NCBI RefSeq assembly: GCF_011386835.1
Contig: NC_088793.1
Span: forward strand, 99,680,923-99,744,922
Direction: 5' to 3'
Length of the DNA stretch: 64,000 nt
DNA from: Chrysemys picta bellii
Taxonomy: Eukaryota; Chordata; Testudines; Emydidae
Positions 1-12,200 of the stretch are shown here, one piece after another. Below the pieces are notes generated by a model, which did no database searches, was not told where the DNA came from, and saw only the letters and a program-made list of their open reading frames with translations. The number at the start of each line of letters is the position of its first letter. Positions within the stretch are counted from its first letter, which is position 1. The position numbers and the translations under genes are program-made.

Positions 1-722
1 GAATATGTAGTATTTTAAATGCTGTTTTCATGGAGAAGCCCCACTTTAAGTTAAAAACAAAGAGGGTGTTCAACTATTAAAAGTTCACTGTCTGGTTAAA
101 TTATCCCCAAATTGTAGGATTGTGCTAATGTATTAGAACTAGAAAGTGAAATTGACTACAAACTGACTAGTTCCATTGGTGCCTACCGTAACTTCACTTC
201 AATGGGAATAGTATCAGGTCCTAATCTATTTTGATTGTCCAAGACACAAGAATGCATACATTTTTTTTTTTAAAGCAAAAACTGTGAAAAGAAATTTTAA
301 AATTCTTTTGTATTCATATTATACTGGTAGGCTTTTCAAAAGCACTCAGTGTTGGGCGAACTCTACTCCCACTGAAGTCAGTTGGAGTTTTACCTGTGAC
401 AATACGGATAAATTTACACCGCATTTTGGAGCAAGTGGCAGTGAGCCTCCAAGCCCAGGTCGACAGCCTTGAGCTAGGAGGGCTGGTGCTAGTGCTCTAA
501 AAATAGCTGTATACCTAGTGCTTTGAAGTTGCAGCTGGAGCTGGAGCTCCAGTTTTGTCAGTTTGTAAAGTTTTGTTAGTAGCAGGGAAGGACATTTTAT
601 TTTTCTTTAAATATATGATTTCTTGCTGTATCGGTATTTCTTTAATTACAGCAATGAATCTTCAACCACGTAGAAAATAAACTGACAGCTCAGATTTCAA
701 AACTATCAATTTGTTTTAATAG
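1..722 (+). other. L3MBTL3 intron, no clear element
   Basis: AT-rich intronic DNA. A short stretch near 353-395 resembles dispersed reptile repeat sequence (actcccactgaagtcagttg) but is too short to name. Confidence 0.4.
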
Positions 723-887
723 TGACAGAAAATGTCCTAGCCCTGGTCACACTGGCTCAAAATCTTCAGCTCATAATCGATCATCTGGGAAATCTGTGTC
801 AGAGACGACAAAGCAGGAAGATACAGAAAATAAATCTCCTTGCAAAGAGCTTCTATTATGTGATGCCAAAGACAAGAAACCTTCTAG
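723..887 (+). CDS. L3MBTL3: L3MBTL3 coding exon (linker after the MBT repeats)
   Basis: Acceptor follows a T-rich tract ending ttttaatag; donor is AG|gtatgt. The frame opens with D-R-K-C-P-S-P-G-H-T-G, a CPxPG motif like the start of the L3MBTL-family C2HC finger, although the rest of a finger is not evident. It continues Ser/Lys-rich and acidic and ends with a split Arg codon. This region is poorly conserved in the family, so the call rests on splice sites, phase fit with the next exon and gene order. A longer open frame beginning at 722 is in a different reading frame and is a shadow. Confidence 0.8.
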
Positions 888-3233
888 GTATGTGTCTTTC
901 AACTATCTTTGAAATACAGATTGTTTGGAGACTACATGTGAAATGCAGCTTGTTACATAAATACAGTATGATTTATTAGTGAAATTCCCAGGAAGGCGTG
1001 GGGAGGCACGAGGAAGCCATGCAGTTGTCTCTAAATTAAAGACTAGAATAATAGTGTGTCATAATGTATACAGCCAGTGAATAATGCAAACCATAGGGAA
1101 AATGAGGGGCTACATATATTCCTGAACAGGGAAATTATTGACTTTTTAGAGGTAAGGAATTTCCTTGCGTTCTCCTTAAAAATAAATCACATGAATGAAA
1201 AGTGCTTATTTAACTAACTGAGGTTTTGTATTAATTGTTTGGGCTGAAAGGAGCAAGGTGCATTTAAGCTAGTTTTTAAAACAATCTAAATTTTAAAACA
1301 AATTTAAAGCTAGTTTTTAAAAGTAGCCACTTTGACTAGTGTTATAGAAAAGTTGTTATTGTCAATATATGTGAAATCAAAATGTATATATTTCAGTGAC
1401 TTCAGTGGGGCTTCATGTGAGTAAAGCAATCTACTCACGTTAAACTCATTGCAAATTTGAAGCCTTATTTTGGTGGCTATTATCCTACACTAGAATGAGA
1501 CAGCCTTGCTTAATTCTATGCATCTTCATGTTATCTCAAACATTCATAACACCCACATTATAAGTGGTGATAATAGCAAATTAGTTGAGATACAGTTCTC
1601 TGCCTAGGAATGTTAATCAAATAGAGTTGATATCTCAAAGTAATGTTTAGATTATTGAAGCTTACTGCTTAATTAAGAAGCAATTCAATCCCCTGAAACT
1701 TGGATCTACTCAGTGATTTCTTTCTTAATTAAAGTATCTGCAAATCTACTTTTTGATATAGATGTTTACAAATAAAAAAAAGAACATAGCAGTAATTGAA
1801 AACTTCGAATAGACACAGCCATGCATTCCACTTAGGTGTGTGCGCACCCAGTTTAAATTTGTCTACCAGTACTTGTAGAGGGGCAGCACTAGCACCACGT
1901 GGCTGTAGCCTCTCCTCTGGCTATAAGAGGCGGCACTGCCCCAAACCTCCCTCAGTTCCTTTGCATCAGCCATGGCTGGAATCAGAGTTCTGTGTGGTCT
2001 TAACCTCACAACTTCTCAACTAGTTTAGTTTTCTCTTGTTGTAAATAGTTAGTAGAACCCTTAGTGTTAGATTAGCATTAGTTATGATAATTTAGATTTT
2101 CTTGGTGATGCCCTCATAGGGTTTTAAACACTGTTCTTCATGTAGTGGAGAAATTCTCAACTGTGGTCCCCTGCTTCGGTACTGAGGCGCTCGTTAGGTT
2201 GGAGACTATCATGGGGTTCTAAGTGTGCATCCACTTCACATTCCAGAGCAGGCACCTCTCTGAAGAAGCAGAGGAGCCGTTCCCTGTCAACTGCCGAGGA
2301 AAAGATCGTATAAGACCAATCGAGACCGCTCAAGGTCTCGGGGTGACTCTTCCACCTCCCCCAGGAAAACTGGACTGGCACGGAGTTAGCTGTACTGCTG
2401 CAGCTGCGCCGCTGTAAGGTCTCCCTTGTAGCCGCTCTATGCCAGCGAGAGAGAACTTTCCTGCCGGCATAATTAAACCACCCCAAACAAGCAGTGGTAG
2501 CTATGTTGGTGGGAGAGCATTTCTGTCTGTGGACATAGCTGTCCACACTGGCACTTTTGTTGGTGCAACTTATGTCGGTCAGGGGTGTATTTTTTCATAA
2601 CCCGAACGGCAAAAGTTTTACTGACAAAAGGGCTAGTGTAGACAAAGGCTTAGTTTCCCAGACCTGAAGAAAAGGTCTGTGTAAGCTGGTCTAATAAAAG
2701 TATTACCTCACCCGCCTTGTCTCGCTAATATCCTGGGACCAACATGGCTACAAGACTGCATATTTATGGTACCTCAGATAACTCTATTGGTTCAAGAAAC
2801 TGACACATTTCCAGTCTGGGAAATCAGAAAACAAAATTACTTTATGGGGAGAATATTTTTAAAGGAAATGAACTTGTAATGGAAATAGTCAACTTTATTG
2901 CAGGCACTAGGCATTTAATCTTTAAACTTCCATGCAAAGTTTAGATTACTGGAGTCAATAGAAAGTTAATCCATTTCCTGAAAATAGATACTGTAGATTT
3001 TCCATAGAAAGTAATAGAAAAAATGAAGTAATGCTTTTATCAGCAATAGTCAAGATTTTTTTATAATCCCAAATATGATTCTTCACAATAAACACTGCTG
3101 CCTAAAAGAGTACCTTTAACACTTTCTGTTTAAACTGAAATTGTGTTGGTGAAATACAGGACAAAGCAAAGAAAAATTACCATAGGGCCTCTTGTTTTGA
3201 TCAACAGTAAATGCCAACAGAAAATGGAATATA

Positions 3234-3265
<32 letters not shown>

Positions 3266-6200
3266 ATGGACAGCACATTCAAATTCTCTTTTTTAATAAG
3301 TGGAAAAGTATATCATAACTCATTCATCTTGAAACATACAGAGTATAAAAATTGAGATAAGAAAAAAATTGATCCCAGCTATTTTTAGCTAGTAGAATAA
3401 TAAAACATAAATTAAGTATCTGGTTATACTTGCAGGTCATTAAAGATTTTCCTTATAAAATGTAGGCAGCAATTACAATATTGACAATACATAAAGGTGT
3501 TTTTTTAATTTTATAATGAGCAATTATAGCCTGATGCAAGTCTCATAGAAATCAATGGAGAGACTTTGAGTTCAGTGGGAGTTGGATCAAGCCCTTAATG
3601 AGCATGATACAGTAACACTAATCGATTGCAAAAAAAGAAAAGCTCACTCTTAACCTATTAGAAAGATACAGTCATGTACAGGGGTAAAAGATAATTGCCT
3701 CAAACAGAATAGTCAAGGCCAAGATCTTCAGAAGTAGGAGTCTAGATTTAGTCTTCTCAATTCATACATAGGTTCTTAAATTAGTGGCCTGATTTTCAAA
3801 TGTGCTGAGTCCCCACTGAATGCCACAGGATTATCTTTCAGTTTAATAGAGAAAAGGGGGCCATTGTGCCCTAACTCTGAGTATACAATAGATTTTTATC
3901 AAGATACCTGTTAAAGGAATGTGTAAAGCTCAAAATAGTTTAGCACAAAGCTGAGGAGGTTTCCAAGCTCTCTGGCATCCTGTTACATATTATATTATAT
4001 TGTTATTGTTGTTATATTATTTATTAAATGTTATCACAACTCTTGGTAGGAATAGATAAGGGTATAAAAATTACACTAGTAACTACTTATTTAAAGCATT
4101 AATTAGCATGCTAGACCCTAATTCTCTCTTTTACATGTTTGGTCGGATGACTAACAGTCACTGTTTACGATCTAGCTACAGCTGATTGGACAGAATCTGT
4201 TCATGGAACATATAATTAGGGCTCTCAAACACAGTTAACTCAAGCAATTAACTCAAATAAAATTAACTTGATTAAAAAAATTAATCACGATTAATTGCAG
4301 TTTTAATCACACTGTTAAACAATAATAGAATACCAATTTAAATTTATTATAAATATTGTGGATGTTTTTCTATGTTTGTAAATATATTGATTTCAGTTAC
4401 AACACAGAATACAAAGTGTACAGTGCTCACTTGATAGTATTATTTTTATTACAAATATTTGCACTGTAAAAAAGATAAAAGAAACAGTATTTTTCAGTTC
4501 ACCTCAGACAAGTACTGTAGTGCAATCTCTATCGTGAAAGTGCAACTTACAAATGGAGATGTTTTTGTTATGTAACTGCACTCAAAACAATGTAAAACTT
4601 TAGAGCCTATAAGTCCACACAGTCCTACTTCTTGTTCAGCCAATCGCTAAGACAAACAAGTTTGTTTACATTTACGGGAGATACTTCTGCCAGCTTCTTA
4701 TTTACAATGTCACCTGAAAGTGAGAACGGGTGTTCGCATGGCACTTTTGTAGCCGGCGTTGCAAGGTATTAACATGCCAGACATGCTAAACATTTGTATG
4801 TCCCTTCGTGTTTCAGCCACCATTCTAGAGGACATGCTTCCATGCTGATGACGCTTGTTAATTTCATTAACACACTTTTTTTTTTGTGACTGAACTCCTT
4901 GGGGAGAATTGTATGTCTCCTGCTTCGTGGTTTTACCCCATTCTGCCATATATTTCATGTTATGGCACTCTCGGGTGATGACCCAGCACATGTTCAATTT
5001 AAGAACACTTTCATTGCAGTTTTGACAAAATGCAAAGAAGGTACCAAGATGATATTTCTAAAGATAACTACAGCACTCAACCCAAGGTTCAAGAATCTGA
5101 AGTGCCTTCCCAAATCTGAAAGGGATGAGGTGTGGAACATGCTGTCAGAAGTCTTAAAAGAGCAGCACTGTGATTCAGAAACTACAGAACCCGAACCACC
5201 AAAAAAGAAAATCATGGCATCTGACTCAAATAATGAAAATGAACATGCGTCAGTCTGCACTGCTTTGGATCATTATCGAGCAGAGTCAGTCATCAGCATG
5301 GAAGCATGTTCTCGGGAATGGTGGTTGAAGCATGAAAGAGCATACAAATGTTGAGCATATCTGGCATGTAAATACCTTGCAACGCCAGTTACAATAGTGC
5401 CATGTGAACGCCCATTCTCACTTTCAAGTGACATTGTAAATAAGAAGCGGGCAGAATTATCTCCCGTAAATGTAAACAAACTTGTTTGTCTTAGCGATTG
5501 GCTGAACAAGAAGTAGGACTGAGTGGACTTGTAGACTCTGAAGTTTTACATTGTTTTGTTTTTTAATGCATTTATGTAACAAAAACAAAAAAAATCTCCA
5601 TTTATAAATTGCACTTTCACAATAAAGAGATGATGCACTGCAGTACTTGTCTGAGGTGAATTGAAATATACTATTTCTTTTATCTTTTTTACAGTGCAAA
5701 TATTTGTAATAAAAAATACTATCAAGTGAGCACTGTACACTTTGTATTCTGTGTTGTAATTGAAATCAATATATTTGAAAATGTGGAAAATATCCAAAAA
5801 TATTTAAATGGTATTCTGTTATTGTTTAACAATGTGATTAAAGCTGATTAATCATGATTTTTTTTAATCTCTTGATTGTTATTAATTTTTTAATTGTTTG
5901 ACAGCCCTACATATATTTTTTTAAAATATAGGACGGGGAGGAAGGAATGCCATGTTATGTTGGATTCCTTAATCTCTCCCTATTTTTCTTTCACAGGAAG
6001 AAAGAATATTTACACAATATTATTAAATGACTAGATAGGGATATTAAAATTGCCATGCTTGAACAGACCAATTTGGCCATCTAATTCAATATTCCACTTT
6101 CAATAGTAGTTTAAACTTTATGCTTCAGGCAAAATTGAAACATCCCTCTCCTCCCCTGATATAACTGTGGTCAGAAATTAACCAAAAGTCTGTAGAATGT

Positions 6201-9200
6201 CCTTCTCCACACAGATTCTATGGACATTTTAGGAGAATCTTGGTAAAAAGAAAATTGGAGCTTGTAGAATTAAATTCAGTCAGAGCCTATTAAAACATGA
6301 ATAAATTGTTTAACACGTTTATTTTATAGTTAATTTATTTTAAATAAATAAAATTGACTGTTATTTCACATAGATCAGTCTATTTTTTCCCAAAATTCTT
6401 CCCGTAAGATTTTTCAAACCTCTTTCCAGATCTTGCACCTAAGATCACCTAGTGCTCAGATTTTTCCAGCCTGTTTCCATTAGAAATTTTCAGACTTTCT
6501 CTCTTTCCCTTCCTCCTAGACATGCATATATTTTTTTTAAATGTTCGTTAGAACATTGTTATTTGCACCTTTAAAATCTTCAACTTTTTCCCCTTGGAAC
6601 AACCTTTCAGATTCCTCCAATAATGCATTCCTCCAACATCCTTCAATCAGTTGTTTTTTTCATGTGCATTTTTATTAAGGTGATATTGAAATATATATAT
6701 TTTATTGGCATCATGCAGTTTTTAGAGAAAATAATTCCCATGCTATAGATAAATAACAGACTCAAGTGAATTTACGTAGCAAATGAATTTAAGTAGTAAG
6801 AACAAGACAAAAAAAAAAAGAGGGGCAGAACAGAAAATAGCTCCATGTTCAATCCTGAATGACCTGTGCTAATATGTAGGTATAGTTCTCAGACATGATT
6901 TTAATCATATAATTCTAGCAAAGCAGACCATGTTTCTTCAAAGGGACAAAACTGTGACTTTACACAGAGACTCTCTCAAGATAGATCAGTCGGCTTGTTG
7001 TAGTGAAGAGCAAGTTCGGCTTGTTCTTTTGCCTTCCATTTTTCTAGGATGTTATTTTTTGTGAATTAATGAAGTTGTGACTACATTGGATAAATCCGTT
7101 GTCTCTTCATTGTATCAAGGAAATCAAATTAAACTGGGTAATAACCTGTTGCCAGACACTTTGAACTATCTGGCAATTCCACAGCATGTGTCTGAGTGAA
7201 CCATTCAGCTCATCACAGTTTTGATGATCATTTGCATTTGGCCATCTATCCACACCTTTTCTGTAATCTAGCATATCCAGAGCAGGATCTATTCTGCAGC
7301 CCAGCATCTCCCACGATTCTGATAGGAATGGACTTATTTCCCTCCTGTCTGCAGTTTCTGGAGGCTGTGCAAAGCTGCAACATAGCCTGTGGTAGACATG
7401 CTCCCCTTTCCTGCCTCCTACCAAATCTTCTGCCTCGGTGGCAGTAGTCAAGTGGTGGTTTGCTCTGCTCCTGTCTTTTTCTGTTTGTAATTTGTAGGTG
7501 TTTTGGGGGCAGTTAAAGTGTGTTTATGTTCAAGCCTCCTTTCCTCCTCCTGGTCCAGGATCTGAGCCACACAATGGTCACAGCTCCTGGAGACTCTGTT
7601 GCAGTTTCTGTCCTCACCACGCTTCCCCACCAAGCTCCTCTGCCCCCCTTTCAGGCATGGCAGAGCAGCTGTACAAGCACTGGGCAAACTCCAAAAGGGT
7701 GCACTGCATGTGAGCCAGCTTTCTCAAGGCTGGCAGAAGGTAAAACATGCCCAGCCTGTACCCAGCTAGCCAATCCTGCCTATCCTAAGGTATACAGCTC
7801 TGAGTCAGACAGGCATGTTGGGGCCGCTGTCACCCCAAGTAGCCTCGACTTTGATATAAAATTATTCTACTTAACTGCCAGGGGGCAAATTTGTCACGTA
7901 CACATGGGAGAAAGAAGAAGGACAAAATGCAGAGTCAGCTATAGGTAGTCAGGAAGTTCCTTCAAGAGGAAATGTAGCCAAACTCCAAACCTGGAGACAA
8001 TGGACCTTTCTGTGCCTGCGTCCTGTAGATAGCTAACCACTTAGTTTGCAAAATAAGCAAGGAGGAGGGGGCAAATAGATGAACAATAAGGGGTCATAAG
8101 AGGGGCAGATGCATGTAGCTTGCTAATTATGTATGGTAATGATGGCAAATTTTGGCCAATCATAGAGCGATAGATTATCATAAGCAACTGCATATAATGC
8201 TTTGGTGTAAGTGTTTTCTTTGTTCTTGCTGACTTATGAGCTTGAACCCAATTGCAATTGAAATAAATGGATCGCCCCTCCCGGGGCTCCTTGCTTGGCT
8301 AGTTGTGTCCGTCTCTCCTTATTCCTCAGCTGGAACGGACAGAAATTTCTATGACAACTCCACTGCAGAAAAACCTGACCAGGAGAGAGAGAGCAGAACA
8401 GGGAGAGGCTCTGAGAAGTAGGAGGGTTTTATCCAGTAGAGCCAGGGGATAAGTCCTGGGGTAACAAGAGATTGCAAAGCTAAGACCCTTCCTGGGCTAT
8501 GGGTCCCCCCACAAGTCCTAAAGTGGATCCTAGCATCCCTGGGGAGAGAAGCAGGGCTCCTACATGGCTCCCCTTCTTTGCACCATGAATCAGGGGGTTT
8601 TCATGATACTCTGAGGTAAGTCCTGCAAAACCCGGAGACTCTGGGTCCCAAAAAGGCAAAAGCAAATGTGTCCTTCACAAGGCAGTGAGTACTGTTGTTA
8701 AATTAATCTTAATAAACAAGTGGGGTGAAAATTAGGGGTTAACCCCCTTCTCCTTTGCCTCCCCCCCCCCCCCCCAAGGGACTGATTGCTGTGGTTTAGC
8801 GCCTTCACAGAGTCTCTTTCACAGTGCTCTGTACCACACTTATCCTCTCTCGCCCCCCAACTCTGCAGTATGTTTGGGCATGCAGAGACTCCTGTGCAAC
8901 CCTGCCTCAAGCTGTAAACTAAGAGAAATTGTGCCTGTCTGGCTTTCAGCCCAAGAACCCTCACTCCACCAGGGAAAGGGACTAAGCTTTGAGGCAGCAA
9001 CAGAGTGGGAATTGTGCCTTCTGATCCTGAGACATAAACCCTTGCTCTGTCAGGGAAGGGAGCTCAGACTCTGAAAGGCAGGAAAGGGTCTCCCTGTCTA
9101 CCCCTCCCCTGCTCCACAGACTGACTCTATATTAGAGCCTGGAGCACTTCAGCTAGCCTGCAGCAGACCAGAGGCGCGTGAGGATTCCACTCCCCACAAA

Positions 9201-12200
9201 GCTGCACCTTCATGGGATTACAGAGAGGTAAGTGAGAATTCCCTTCCCATGTTCAGAATTACCCTGATTTCTTGAGTAAAGCTCCAGGTGGTACTAGGTT
9301 GCTCCTACAGCACTTACTTGGGTGCTAGCCAGCCTGGCGAAGTAAGCAGGCAGCCTTTCAGGCTCCCAGGGACAGCTGACAATCTATTTTCACAACTGAG
9401 ATGTGTTCCAGTAACTCTCTTCTCTGGTGTGGTTCCCAGACTAGAATCAACAATGTACTGCCTCCCCCCCATAAACAGCCAGGGGATGAAGTAGCACACA
9501 TGCAAAAAACTTATCGAACTTTTCTAAGACAGGATGTCAGTCATTGGCATGCAAGGAACTTATTAAATATTAGTGAAGCATCTTTCTTGTCAAGCATTAT
9601 GATGATATGTCTTCCCATTGTTGCCTCCTTTGAGGGCATCATAAGATCCAACGAGGACACCTGATTAAACCAAAAGTTAAACTAAGATATTTGTTTATAT
9701 ATGTAAATAAAAAAAATATTGAGGAGCCTACGGTTGGAGGAGCAGTAGCTGCACCAGTGAAAGACCTAGTCACAGCTTCAGAAGGGGACTTCCTTCCAAA
9801 AGATCCCAAAGACCACAAGAGTGGCACATTCTGCAGCCTCAGCTATAACTGTTCAGACCAAAGGGTTTTCTTAATATTTAGTAAGGAAAGCCTACAAGCG
9901 GCTCATCTTCTAGGAGTATGATCCTTTCTTGAAGTAAGACATCTCTGGTCCTATCTTGGTCAAACTCTTGATGTGATTTGTGATAAGCAATGGATTCTAA
10001 CTTGGTGGCTACAAGGATGATATGTTACGCCAATGAATAGTAATCACTCATCCTAATGGATATCTTGTGCTTCCAGACTTACAGGCGAGGAACTGTTGAG
10101 GGAAATGGTAGAGAAATTAGTAGCTGATGCTGCAGAGAAGCCTCAACCTTTGGGGTCAAAGCCAGCACAGCAATCCATTGGTTGCTACCAACACCAGTAG
10201 TATCCAAGAAGAGACTGTGACCCTGTCGGGGTGGGGAGAATCTGGAGCAGAAGCTTCCAAGGAAATCTCAGCATGACAAAGATTCTGCCTTTTGATCCAC
10301 CCTCCCCACCCAGAGACTTAAGTAGGTGCAGCAAAGCAGAGCTCACAGGACTCTGGATAGCCCCCCCAAGCACATGGCTTGGCAATGACACCAGGAAAAG
10401 CTTCCTAGTTCTCTCGATAAACAGAGTTGGAGCGGAGAAAGACAGTAGACAGATTATAGAAGATCTGATATTCATGCTGGACAAATGCATGAGGCCATTC
10501 ATAGCTCAGTGTCTCTAGCCACTGGATCTGCTGGTCTCGCACATATGGGTCTCCCCATAGATGAAGTCACATGCCAAGTGTCTCCAGGCCTTTCTTCTGA
10601 GAGTATGGGACCATTCCTCTGTATACATGCAAATCTAGAGACTGGATCACCTAAGATGATGGACAGTCCCAGGGACCATCCAGAAGGGTCTTCCCATATG
10701 CCTTCGAGGCCTGCAGGTTCTCAATAGATGCCAGTTTGGGAAGGAGGGGCACTTCTGGGACCTAGAACAATGTAGGATATCTGTAACTCTGTGGATAGGA
10801 ACCACAGTTGCCAAACAAGCTCTGTTGAGATTTTAGAGTTACCTAGAGGGCAACCATGTCTTGGTTTGTCAGCCAGACAACATGACCGTCGTTCACAACC
10901 AAGGGTGAACAAGAAGTGATGGAGACCATGGAATGGGCAGACAAGACTCTCCCTTAACTAAAGACAATACATGTAAAAGGGGAGCAGAACCAAAAGCAGG
11001 TACAAAGTCAACTACTCAGAGTGATACGTGAACCAGGAAGTCTTCACTCTGATTTTGCAGACATGTGGTCTCTCCTCAGTCAGCCTGTTTGCCAAATGCA
11101 AGAATGAATAACAGCCACAATTCTTCACTTGAGAAGCAGACCCCAAGTCAATGGAGTCAGATGCTGTGTTGACAGATGGCAGCAAAACCTACTATACACA
11201 TTTCTTGCCCTTCTCTCTCCTAGGAATGGTGATCCAAAAGATAAATTGAGAAGCAGCAAGAGTGATAGTGTTAAGTCTATACTGAGCATCCTGGTTCTCC
11301 AATCTGATAGAATTGAAATCTGAAACACCGTTTCATCTTCCATTGAGACCTGACATCTTTTTTTCCATAGCCCATTCCTCCATCCAGACCCCAGATAATC
11401 TTCAGCTGACAGCCTGGCTATTGAAAAGGAAGCATTAGGCTGAGTGCAGCTGTCTTCCAAAGTGATCAAGACTCTGCTCTTACCCAAGAGTTTCCACACT
11501 AAAAACTACTCCTCTGTGTGGACCAAGCTCAGTTCATGGTGCCAAGAGTGCAATGAATATCCAAGGGACAATGAGATTCCAGCCACTCCAGATTTAATTC
11601 AGGAAAGTGTGGATAAGGGCCTTCACGACCGCACCATAGCACACCTGGTATCAGCCCTAAGTAGTGTACTACTCACAGGACCCTCAGGCTCCTTGGCGAA
11701 ACCCTCAGATTTCTCAAAGCAATCAGATTGGCCATACCAGCAGTCAGACCGATCTTCCCGAAGTGGGACCTACCACTGGTGTTGAAAGCCTGTAACCAGC
11801 CTTTGAGTCTCTGACTTTCTTCATTCTGCCCAGGATCCATGGCAACCTCATGGACTGAAAAAGCATGCACTTCCACCACAGAGGTCTGCAGGGCAGCCAC
11901 GTGGGCATCGATTAACACCTCTATCAGATACTATGAAGTGGACTTTGTCTCTGCAGAGGTCTCCTTTAGCAGGAAGGTACTGCAGTTGATGGTCCACACA
12001 TAGTCTTGCCATATGAGCAATTACAAAAGGGTAGGTCTTTCCTATTTCTTATGTTCATTTTTCTATCCTTCCCTACTCCTGTTCATTGATCACTACTTCT
12101 CATACATGTCAGAATTGTGGGAGATGCTAGGCTGCCAAATGGAAAATTTATAATATTCTTTCTGCTAGCAGCATCTCCCACAATTCCAGCCACCTTGGAT

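Noticed and set aside
722..979. 85-codon frame starting with GTG
   Set aside because: It overlaps the L3MBTL3 exon in another frame, runs through the splice donor at 888, and has no family match.
2157..2546. 129-codon minus-strand frame
   Set aside because: Lies across the joint of a DIRS leader and a MITE on the opposite strand; not a gene.
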